This document shows positions 48,479-60,400 of a stretch of 64,000 nt of DNA, piece after piece (position 1 is the stretch's first letter; the number at the start of each line of letters is the position of its first letter). A model generated the notes under the pieces. That model made no database searches and was not told the origin of the DNA. It was given only the letters and a program-made list of their open reading frames with translations. The DNA comes from Ceratobasidium sp. AG-K. Lineage: Eukaryota; Basidiomycota; Agaricomycetes; Cantharellales; Ceratobasidiaceae. The stretch is taken from NCBI GenBank assembly GCA_037039685.1, contig JAWNGF010000002.1:558001-622000 (forward strand). Direction: 5' to 3'. The position numbers were made by a program, and so were the translations under genes.

Positions 48479-51400
48479 TCAATCGCGTATTTTCTGTTTC
48501 AGAATTGCAGCAGCACTATCAACGGACGGGAGCAAGGGCGTCCCGAACCACGAGCCTACGGCCATCTTGGCCTCAAAAGTTAGCTCGTTCATAGAGTGCT
48601 GTAGGTGATTGATGTTAAGGCGGCCACCCGAGAATGCTCTCTCGGCATCAACGGAGGAGGCTAAGAGCAAACCCACAAGTCAGGAATCGCTACAGCAAAG
48701 TGCAGTGAATAATGAGTACATACCAGGTGCACTAAGAATAGCCAGAGCGAATCTTGCAACTCGGGGCATTTGGTTTTGTTGTCTTGACCAGTATCCTAGA
48801 AGCCCTTCACGGCGCAAGATATCAACAGACACTAGTGGCGCGTCAAGATAACCCTTGACGGTATCGGGGCAAGTTGGGGCAAGATCGTCGCCTAGCTCAT
48901 CGTCGGAGAGTAGTTCATCGCCTAGAGACTTATAACGAGTTAAGGATGAGTAAAGAACAATGAGATACACATTTAAGTTCATACCTCGCTGAATTCCGAG
49001 CCAAGAGAATCGCCATTCTGAGAGGGGCCAGTCTCGTCCGTATTGCTCAGCATTTGATTAAATTGCGAGTGGACTAGCTGTGTCATCCTCTCGATGTTGG
49101 ACTCGCTGTACATACGGTTCCTAAACCATTCAAGTTTATAGTGAGGACACATAACTATATCATACTGTTATTAGTTTGATACAACGGGATGAGGAGGGAA
49201 AACTTACCAAGAGCGGTCCAGTATACACTGGAGTCCTCAAACAGGCGCATATATTTATTAAAAACGTCAAGCAAAGCACGTGCAGCAATGCGGAGAAGGG
49301 GGTGAAGTCCTGGGGCAGGGTTCGTGACAGTGGAAGAGAGTCGGTCCTGGAGCTTTGAAAGAGCCGGAACCACTTGATGAATGAGCGGGATTTGTGTTTC
49401 AGAGAATATCTTGGTGAGATGCTCGAATATCTGAAATCGAGGTTATTAGAAAACGTATTGTGGGTTGGTTTGACTGGGTAACTTACCTTCAGCTCAGAAA
49501 TTAACTGTTCAGCGAGCTCCCACTGAAAGTCGCTGAGCTGACAACTCCGTAGCAACAATTCGCAGTCGGACGTCAGCAATTTGACTGCAGGACGCAAGCA
49601 AACATGGCTCCTGAGACACTCTAGGTCGCTATTCCATTGGGTAGCCACTCGACGAGCAAGCTTTTGGACTCAAGAGCTGCTAAGAGGGGTTTTAGATGTT
49701 GAATATTCAGTCTTATACGTGTATATATGCGTATCACGTGATTGTGTTCCACATGGACACGCGCTTCGGTAAAAATTTTGTCCTCAGTTCTCTACTCTCA
49801 AGTAGTACAAGCTGAGGTATAGTTTAGATTTTATCTTTTATATTCATTTGCTTATATTACCTGTAGTTACATTGATATCCAGGTATATATATGCGCAGTT
49901 CTCTACTCTCAAGTAGTACGAGCTGAGTTACATTGATATCCAGCCCGACACTGCGCTTATCTCAAAAGGTTATGAGCCCTGGTAGCATCAAAAGTGAAGA
50001 ACCAGAGAACCCAGAAAACGCTGTAAACGTTACTACTACTACAATGGCATCGACCGATGCTTACCTTAGCAAGAAAACCTACAAGATCCCGCTCCTGAAG
50101 GACGACGGATCCAACTATAGCTCATGGAAGTTCCGCCAAATGACGGTCCTGCGAATTTGGGGACTGCTCAAGATTGCGTATGGCACAGAAACGCCGCCTG
50201 AACCGCTCACCAAGACCAAGAAAAAGGACTCTGCCAAAGTATCAGCTAATAAAATCGAAATTGAACAATGGCAGAAGCAAGACAACGACGCATTTGCTCA
50301 GATTACCCTGAATATTGTCGTGAGCCAGCTCACTCCATCGGTCTTGCCTGTTGTCTCGCCCGCCTGTCCCCTTCTTTGTCTTGTGTTTCTGTTTCTGTTT
50401 GCCGCGTTGCCACCTTCTTGTGGTTGTTCTGTTACATTGTGTAACGCGGCTGTGCTTTGTACGAGTCATGTCTGTTCATACAGCATGACTCACATGGACA
50501 CTCCTGACTGGCTGTCTTTATGACTCATGTGGCTGCGCCTTGTATGACTCGGCCACTTCCTGAATATATATAGAGGACCAACAAGCCTGGTAACCCCAGC
50601 TTGTTTTGTCTCGTCAAAACATCCCCTTTGAGTGACACTTAGAACCACCCCTACCCTCAAGAGCCTACAGACGCTTAAGTGTGTTGCGGTTCAAGAGGTC
50701 ACTTAGGTCTTAGTGCCGTCCACTCTCCGCCGCGGCTTGTCACATAGCCACTTAGAAGAAGCTTACGACATTACAAAACAAGCTTAACAACATACAAATA
50801 TGTCTATCCAAGAAGACGGAGGATCACGCCCCTCGTCCACTATATCAACAAGAAGAGGACCTAGTCGGGCAGCAAGGCGTACAGGATCACTAAACGAACA
50901 AGACATCGCACAAATTCAAGCGGGAGGCCCTGCCCGATCACGCTCCCAAAGCCAAACATCAATGCCGGGAGCTTTTGGCATCGCCGACATGACAACTGTA
51001 CAAGAGGAAGAAGCCACTATCACAAATAGGGAACCAGGAGATCTCACAAATGACCCCACTCCGACTGCAATTCGCATTCCAACTGGAAGTCCAGGACCAT
51101 CACGTCCCCTGTGGCCACTAGGGACTAGGAGACAGTTCTTTTCTCCCCAACCTGAAGCTCATGGGGGCGTGTCACTTGTCCCCATTAGACCTCCTCCTAC
51201 ACCACACATTCCCAATGTCCCTACAGTTCCCCAAATCGGAGGAACCATCACCAACGCTGGACCAATTCCAGTGGCTTCCCAACCAGTCACACCAGCAATT
51301 CCAGCACCACCGTATGTTCCACAGGGTTACTCCGGGCAATTGGCCCCGGTACAACAAAGCACCGGTGATCCAGGAAGCTCGAGTTCAAGTTCCAGCTCTA

Positions 51401-54400
51401 GCAGCAGGACTGTGATCAGTAATCTAGACGACCTGGACGACCTTCTAGAAGGAAGACACAACGCCACCCTTAGGGTTATAGACGGAATGAGAGTCACTAT
51501 AGATCGAAGGCTTAGCGGCCTAGAACAGGCCACACAAGTACTAGCAAACAACCAGCAAATCTTTAACGATTCCATCAACACCCTACAAGGCACCTTGACG
51601 GACATTCTGAACTCGGCAAGAAATGGCGAACATAATTCTTTCCTAGTTGGTCAAGACGTAACCCGCCTTCGAAATGAGGTTACCAACACTCAAGGACTAG
51701 TAAACAATATACGCGAAGAACTCAACACTACCAGACAAGGGCAACTTGAGTGGAACGAGGCAGTAACACAAGGACTAGAAACCTTACGACAGGAAGGAAC
51801 CTCCTTCACTACCAAAATCACAGAAGTCCAGGAAACGATCAACAACATGCGAGAAGAAATGGACGAAGCATCCCTGCACGGGATCCCCTCCAGGCGATCA
51901 AATTCTCCACCACACCCAGACGCAGAATCTACCAGGATCGACGAATTAGAACTAAGAATCCAACGACTGACCGAGAACCCAAACATCGGTAGCGGACCAC
52001 GTCGTCCCAAGGTGACCTGGCCAGAAGCCTTTGACGGAAAAAAAGGAGAAGGTGCCAAAATGTTCATCACACAAATGGAGAGCTACTTTTTACGTCTAGG
52101 CGATCAATACACTTCCAATGAAGAAAGGATCCGCGAAGCTCTAGCAAACTTCAAATCCGAGAACAAAGCCGCCACTCACTGGGCGCAAGTACTTTTACGA
52201 TCACTTAACCAAAGGGAAAATAACCAAAACCTTGCCTCATGGGAAAGCTTCAAGACACACTTCATGGAACAATTTAGCAACCCTAACAAAAAGGCAAAGG
52301 CCGAAATCAATATCCGGAAGTGCAAGCAGAACAATTCGGTAGCAAATTATGCTTCTGAGTTCCGTTACTTATTGGTCGATGTCAACTGGGGACAGGAAGC
52401 ACTGATCAACCAATTCAAGGAAGGACTGAAGCCTGAAGTAAAAACCGAACTTGCGCGATTCGAATTGACCCTGATTAACGAGGACGGAACAGAGCGGGAG
52501 CTGTCACTAGACCGGTGGATCTCTATCGCAATCTCTATTGACCAGAAATTACAGCAAATCAAGACCTCTACAGGGAAGAAGACACCTCAAGCAACCGCTA
52601 GCGGACAACCCTCTACAAAGCGGCTACCCAACGAAGTTTACAAAGCTAGGATAGCAACCAACCGCTGCCTAAAATGCGGACAGGAAGGACACCGCTCATT
52701 CAAATGCCCATCCAAAGAATGGATAACGACGGAACCTAGCGTTAAAGGAAGGGAGGCCACAATCAAAGAAGACTCGGGAAAAGAAGGGGTCTCCCTCTAA
52801 CTGTGTGTGGAGAGACCAACAAACCGGCAACGGAAACAATGTACTTTAGAGCGACAAATGAATCTACCATTGTTTACGCAAACGTTGCCGGAATCACAGA
52901 ACCTATCCCAACCCTCATCGATTCTGGAGCATCAAAGAACTTCCTGGACATTTCGTGGGCTCGATCCAACAACATTCCACTCATGGAACTCTCCACTCCT
53001 AGAAGAGTAATTGGAATCCAAGGGAAAGAACTCTCTCACCAAATACGTTTCAAAGCAAGGCTGGAAATAGAAGTAGAGGGAAGAACTTTCAAACAAGTCT
53101 TCTTCGCGATGCCTACTGGAGAAACTAAACTTATCCTCGGACTGGAATGGTTAGAAGAATCGAACCCTGTCATCGATTGGAAAACGAAGCACATATCATG
53201 GCGGACAGAAGCCATTCAAGCAAGGACGGCCTCAATAGACGACCTGCCTGAAGAATTCAAGGAATGTGCCGACGTCTTCAGCAAAGAAAAATTCAAGAGA
53301 ATCCCTGATCATCGCCCATACAACTGCGCCATTGACTTCAAGGATGGAGCTGAACTTCCGAAACCAGCCAGACCTATCCCACTCTCTCCGGCAGAGTCAA
53401 TTGCACTGAGAGAATACTTGCATGAAGAAATCGCAGCAGGGAAAATCCGACCAAGCAAATCACCCATTGCATCACCTTGCTTCTTTGTCAAAAAACCGAT
53501 CGACCCCAAAAACCCAGGGGCAGTACGCCAACTACGACTTGTTCAAGATCTCAGAGGAGTTAACGCCATTATGAAAGACGACAGATTCCCAATGCCCCTG
53601 ATGGAAGACCTCTTGGATAAAATCAAGGACGCAAAAATTTTCTCCAAAATCGATTTGCGCATGGGTTTCAACAATATCAGAATCAGGGAAGGAGACGAAT
53701 GGAAAACAGCTTTCAGAACAAAAGAAGGACTGTTCGAATACGTCGTCATGCCGTTTGGACTAAAAAACGCGCCCGCCATATTCCAAAGATATATGAACCA
53801 CATCTTCCATGATCTCATCGACGTATGTGTTATAGTATATATCGACGACATCCTGGTCTTCTCTAAGGACAGAAGTCAACATACCGTGGATGTCAGGAAG
53901 GTGCTAAAAATCCTGCTGGAAGAAAATCTATTCGCAAAGCTTCCAAAATGCGAGTTCTTTGTCACCAAATTGACATATACTGGACTTGGAATCAGCGATT
54001 CAGGCATCTCAATGGAGGAAGAAAAAGTCAAGGCAATAAAAGAATGGAAGGAACCAAGAACGGTCAAACAAGTTCAGGTGTTCCTAGGATTCGCAAATTT
54101 CTACAGAAGATTCGTACCGAATTTCAGCCGTTTAGCAAAGCCCCTGACAACCTTAACAAGAAAGGAGAACAAATGGGAATGGGGAAACGATCAGCAGGAA
54201 GCTTTTGAGGCTCTAAAAACAGAAATCAGCAAAGAACCTACTCTATGCCATCCTAACCCTGACAAACCCTTTTTCCTGGAAACAGATGCAAGTGGAGTAG
54301 CAATGGGAGCAATCTTGTCGCAAAGACAAGACGATGGCTACTTACACCCTATTGCTTTTCTTTCAAAGTCTTTCAACGAGGCTCAACTCAACTACGACGT

Positions 54401-57400
54401 CCACGATAAAGAACTTATGGCTATCATAGAATCTTTAACACATTGGAGGCTACACCTTGAAGGAACAAGGGACCCTATCACCATCTACACCGATCATAGG
54501 AACCTACAATTCTGGAAGGAAGCAAGAACATTCAACCGTCGACACGCAAGATGGCACCAATTGCTTGCTTCCTATAACTTTGACATCATATACCGCCCTG
54601 GAATCCTGTCTTCAAAACCGGACCTGTTGTCAAGACGATCAGACCATGAGGATATCCCAACGCCCGAACAAGTTATGATATCTGTCGAAAGGTTCAAGGG
54701 ATTTATGGGACAGATAGACACAAACATCATAGAGTCTATCAGGGAGGCTCAGGAAACAGATGAAGGATTGGCACAAATCAAAGAAATCTGCAAATCAAGG
54801 GAAACGTTACCAAAAACCCTACAACACAGCGCAAAGGATTATGATTTCAAGGAGGGACTATTATGGTTCAAGGGAAGAATCTATGTGCCAGAAGATAAGG
54901 AAGCCAGACTGGCTATCATGCGGGTCCATCACGACTCAAAAATCGCGGGACATCAAGGACAGGCTAGAACACTGGAACTAATATCAAGAAGATACTTTTG
55001 GCCAGGAATGAAGCAAAGCATAAACAGATACGTGGAATCCTGCGAGACCTGCCAGCGGACAAAGGGATCAAAGCAAATAGTACCGATCAAGCCTCTGGAG
55101 ATTCCAAAAGGACCATGGGAAGACATAGCGTTCGACTTCATAGTGAAGTTGCCAAAATCCAGAGGATCAGATAGTATCTTAGTAGTGGTGGACCGATTCT
55201 CAAGAATGGCACACTTCATACCCTGCAAAGAATCCCACACGGCAAGCGACCTTGCAAATCTTTTCGTCACGAATGTCTGGAAACTGCATGGTTTTCCAAA
55301 GAGCACAATCTCAGACCGAGGAACCACTTTCAATTCCAAACTTATGAAAGCCATTTACAAGAAAATTGGAACTAGCCCAGGTTTCAGCACTGCCTACCAC
55401 CCCCAAACAGATGGAATAACGGAGAGAATCAATCAATGGATGGAAGGCTGGCTACGATCGTTTGTCAACTACCGGCAGGATGATTGGGCGGACTTATTAC
55501 CGATTGCGGAATTCAGCTATAATCTACAGAAGCACCGCATAACAGGTAGTTCCCCTTTCGAAATTGTCTACGGGAGGGAACCACTGTGGAACATCTCTGC
55601 AGAAGAATCGGCGGTCCCAGAAGCAAACAACATCACAGGAAAATGGCACAAAATCCACGACGAAGCAATTGCATCAATGGAAACCCAAAGGCTCCCAGAA
55701 GAAGAACCAAAGAATGGGTACCAAGAAGGAGATCTAGTATGGCTGCTGGGGAAGAACATTCAGACAAAAAGACCATCAAAGAAACTGGATAACAAAAAGC
55801 ACGGGCCATTTGTTGTGAAACGAAGAATAGGGTCACACGCTTATGAGCTCGACTTGCCGGCAACAATGAGGGTGCACCCTGTTTTCCACATCGACTTGCT
55901 CAGCCCTTACAAAGAAGACACAGAGTTCAGCCGAAACCAACCCCGACCACCGCCAATCATAACAGAAGAAGGGGAAGAAGAATACGAAGTAGAGAAGATT
56001 TTGGACTGGAAGGAAACAAAGGATGGTCTTTTCTACAGGGTCAGATGGAAGGGCTATGGGAGTGAAGAAGACACAGAACAAAGGGCGGAAGATTTTGGTC
56101 ACCTGTCAAAGATCATCAAGGACCTTCTACGCCGACACCCCGAAGCTCCCACGCCATCTAACTACGCCCCAGGAAAGATAAAAGGGGGGAAGGGAACAAC
56201 CGATAGAGATATCTGCAAAACTTGCTACTATTCCAAGAAACACCCCCAACTCCACGCTCTAAATCTTTTTTGTCCTCCACAATGCCTGCTGTCACCCGCT
56301 CCACCATTGTCAACAACCTCACCCGCGTCCTCGAAGGACCTGCCTTTGCCACAGCAAGGATCCTTGACTCCGGGGCCGCCCTCTACGTCTTCAAGAGGTC
56401 ACAACAAGGCTCGGGAAGAATGCACTTCAGGGCCTCGGACGACATCCTCCACTCAGACCTGGGGGAATTCCAGTGGGTCGGAAAAAAATGGCCGACACGC
56501 ATGCAGCTACTACGAAAAGACATATTCGTCTGCCGGGGGTGCGCCGCATTCCAGGTCTCGGAGGTCGTTCTCCTCTCCACCCACATGCTTGGGGTGGTTG
56601 AATGGGGACAAGAAGGGGCTTACTCGAGCGAGTGGGTACCAGGGTACGACGGGAGGCAACCAACACTGCGACCCCGGTGGAACGACGCCTGGGACGCCAA
56701 CTACGAGAGGGACTTGAGCGACTGGAAGCTGGAAAGGGGAAGGTACCAGAAGGAGAAGTTCGAGTGGGCGCCTAACTGGTGGAAGTGGGAGGAAGCGGAC
56801 GTTTCGGCATGGAAAGAGACGGAGCCAGACGTGCGACAATGGGACAAGGAGTTTGTGGAGGTTCAGGAAAGGGTCTTGGATTGGTCCAAGGCTGACTGGA
56901 CAAAGGAGGAGACATGGGAAGAATGGGAGAAGTTCTCGGACGAACCGGGGAACACCGCGTTCAATCCCATCGACCTAACCCTGGAGGAGGATGAAGGGCT
57001 TGAGGATTTTATGCTGAGGAAAGGGAAGGACTGCACGGTACAGTAGGTCCATTCAGGTCCCCCAAATGGACCCATAGGGGGGAGTAATGTCGTGAGCCAG
57101 CTCACTCCATCGGTCTCGCCTGTTGTCTCGCCCGCCTGTCCCCTTCTTTGTCTTGTGTTTCTGTTTCTGTTTGCCGCGTTGCCACCTTCTTGTGGTTGTT
57201 CTGTTACATTGTGTAACGCGGCTGTGCTTTGTACGAGTCATGTCTGTTCATACAGCATGACTCACATGGACACTCCTGACTGGCTGTCTTTATGACTCAT
57301 GTGGCTGCGCCTTGTATGACTCGGCCACTTCCTGAATATATATAGAGGACCAACAAGCCTGGTAACCCCAGCTTGTTTTGTCTCGTCAAAACATCCCCTT

Positions 57401-60400
57401 TGAGTGACACTTAGAACCACCCCTACCCTCAAGAGCCTACAGACGCTTAAGTGTGTTGCGGTTCAAGAGGTCACTTAGGTCTTAGTGCCGTCCACTCTCC
57501 GCCGCGGCTTGTCACATAGCCACTTAGAAGAAGCTTACGACAAATATGGAAGACGGAGCGATGGCCGACGTGATCGAGACGACATCAGCGCACGAAGCAT
57601 GGACGAAAGTTGTCAAACACTGGGAAGGAAAAGGAATGCAATCGCTATCCTTTTACTATCAGCAATTCATGAGTGCAAAAATCGAGGAGGAAGAAGACTT
57701 ATCTGCCGGGTTTAACAACATCCAATCGATCGCCTCCAAGATGAAGACACTCGGAGAAGTGGTGACCGACCTTATGCTCGCGCAAGTCTTCATGAATGCG
57801 CTCCCCCGTCCTATGTGATTGTCAGCACGGTCATCCAGACATCCACTCAGACCGGCCTCATCACGCCCGACATGGTTGTCAAAGCGGCATTAGCTGAAGA
57901 AGAACGACGGAAGACAGGAGGTGGACTCACAGCAATGTTTGCTCAAGCCCCAAAGCCAAAATCCAAGAAACTGAGCAACCTGAAAGGGAAGAAAAAGGCC
58001 AAAGGCCCCCTATGCAACAACTGCGCCAAGCCCGGGCACACCAAGAAGGAATGCTGGGTGAGAGGAGGCGGAGCCGAAGGGACCGGACCACACCAAAAGC
58101 GACAAGCCGCTAAGTCAACTGAATCAAAAACGAGCGAATCAAGTAACGCACCTAAAACCAAATCGGCAAAAGTGGTCCTCACAGCCGAAGAACCCGATGA
58201 TATGCCATTGATATATGCGATGCTGGCCATGGACAATCAGTCAGCTAGAGACACGTGGCTGCTTGATTCGGGAGCGTCAAAACACATGACCCGAAATCAA
58301 GAATGGTTTTTGACTTACCAACCTCTGGTACCACCAATCGTTGTTCGAGTGGGCGACGGGAATATGATAAATGCGACCGGAATTGGCCGTGTCCAGCTTA
58401 TGCTATGCAACGGAACCCGTAAGGAGACCGACATGTTGATCGACAGTGTATTGCACGTACCAGGACTTCATGCCAGTCTGATGTCCGTCAAACAACTCGC
58501 CAAACGTGGCACTTTTGTTCTTTTTGGCAAAAGTGAGGCAAGACTCCTGGCAAACAATGGCCGTGGACCCGAGATCGGCTACGCACGCGAGTTAGGCATT
58601 GAACTTTACCGACTAAATGCGTGTGTTAAACACGCAGAACCGACCGCCCATGTTGCCATTGTCAAATCGGAGAACCTGAACAATGAGGATGACCTAGAAG
58701 CGAGCGAATTCATTGCATATACGGCCAGTCACATCGCCTGAGCCGATCTACATACCTGGCATTGTCGCCTAGGACACATAAACTACAAGTATGTCCTAGA
58801 TATGGTCAGAAAGGGCGTTGTACGAGGGATGGACATTGTAGGCAGTTGCTTACCGCCACAATCACAATGCGAGCCATGCCTCAAAGGCAAGCAAACCCGC
58901 GCCCCATTTCCAACGTCGACAAATCGAGCGTCCGATGTACTCGAGTTACTCCATAGCGATCTACATGGGCCCGCTGCCATTCAAGCCATTCAAGGTTATC
59001 AGTACTTCGCTGTCACGATCGACAACAAGTCCCACAAGATATTTGTTCACTTACTTAAGCATAAAAACGACTACGCAAATCACTTCAAGGAGTTGAAACT
59101 GTCAATCGAGAATCTGACGGGCAAGCGGATCAAGCACTTACGAACGGACGGCGGAGGCAAATATGCATCAAACACTTTCAAAGCATGGCTGAAATTGCAC
59201 GGAATCAAGCACCAGAAGACCGAGGCGGATTCTTCAGTGAGCAATGGCGTAGCAGAGCGAGCGATTCGTATGTTAAACGATAGTCAACGAGCGATGCAAG
59301 CGGATGCAGACTTACCCGACAAATATTGGGGACTCGCAATCATTCACACCACATACATCTGGAATGTAACGCCAAAACAATCGCTTGACGGTAAAACCCC
59401 GGACAAAATTTTCATGGGCAAGCTACCCAATGTCTCCCGACTCCGCACCTTTGGCTGCAAGGCATGGGCTTGAGTACCCAATGGTCAACGTACCAAGCTA
59501 CAGGCAAGATCGATTGAGTGTACTTACCTCAGATTTGCCCCAAATTGAAAGGCGCATATTCTCATTCAGCGCTCGATTGGTTGCGTAATCACCTCACATG
59601 ACGTTGTATTCGATGAGGGAGGCAAGACGCAACAACGCGTGATAATTGAAGATTTCGAGGACAAGTTCCCAGAACAAGTGGGCGATCAGGAGCACCAGGA
59701 GCCAATGCCTGAACTCATCATTGAGCCAGAGCCAGTAAGCCGACAAGAATCTGATGCCGAGCCAACAAGCAATTCCCCCATCGAGCCAGAGCCGCCAGCG
59801 AAACAGCCTGAGCCTCCACGTCGATCAGGTCGAGCTACTAGACCGCCACTACGATACAGAGCTGAAGTGGGCGTGCAGAACGAGACTGCCACGCAAACTG
59901 ATAAGCCAACGACCAAGAGCTCCCTAAATGCACTAATTGAACATCCCCCCGACACCTATGCCAAAGCTATGGCACGACCAGACTCCAATCTATGGCTTGA
60001 AGCTATGATTGAAGAAATCAAATCGAATACCGAGCATAAAGTTTGGAAACCGGCTGATAGACTGACTCACACAAGGGTCATCAAATGTCGCTGGGTGTAC
60101 GCATATAAGCGCAACGTCGATGGCGAAATCCTCAAATACAAACCCGACTTGTCGCCAAGGGTTTCCTTCAAGCTCCAGGTGTCGATTATGTTGAGATCTC
60201 GTCGCCAGTGGCCGCATCGGACGCATATAGGGTGCTTTTCAGCATTGTCGCGAGCAAAGACCTCAAGCTCCTTCAGCTTGACATCAAAACGGCGTTCCTA
60301 CACGGCGTCGTCGAGGAAGAGCTCTACATGGAGCAACCCAAGGGATTTGCCGAAGGCGATCACGTCTGGCAACTTGTTAAAGCGTTATACGGTCTGAAAC

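Larger units (their letters stand above)
50316..57542 (+). mobile_element. chromodomain Gypsy LTR retrotransposon (chromovirus), apparently intact
   Basis: 7227 bp with 455-bp LTRs, 5-bp duplication, gag, pol in the -1 frame, a third ORF and a polypurine tract. By eye the LTRs differ only at T/C (50346 against 57118), so insertion is recent. All enzymatic motifs are present with no stops. It sits in the gag of the Copia element, in the same orientation. Confidence 0.92.

Noticed and set aside
50242..50523. Open frames running from the Copia gag into the Gypsy LTR on both strands (repeated at 57053-57295).
   Set aside because: They are chance reading of the LTR; the same peptide appears in both LTRs and the real gag resumes after the insertion.
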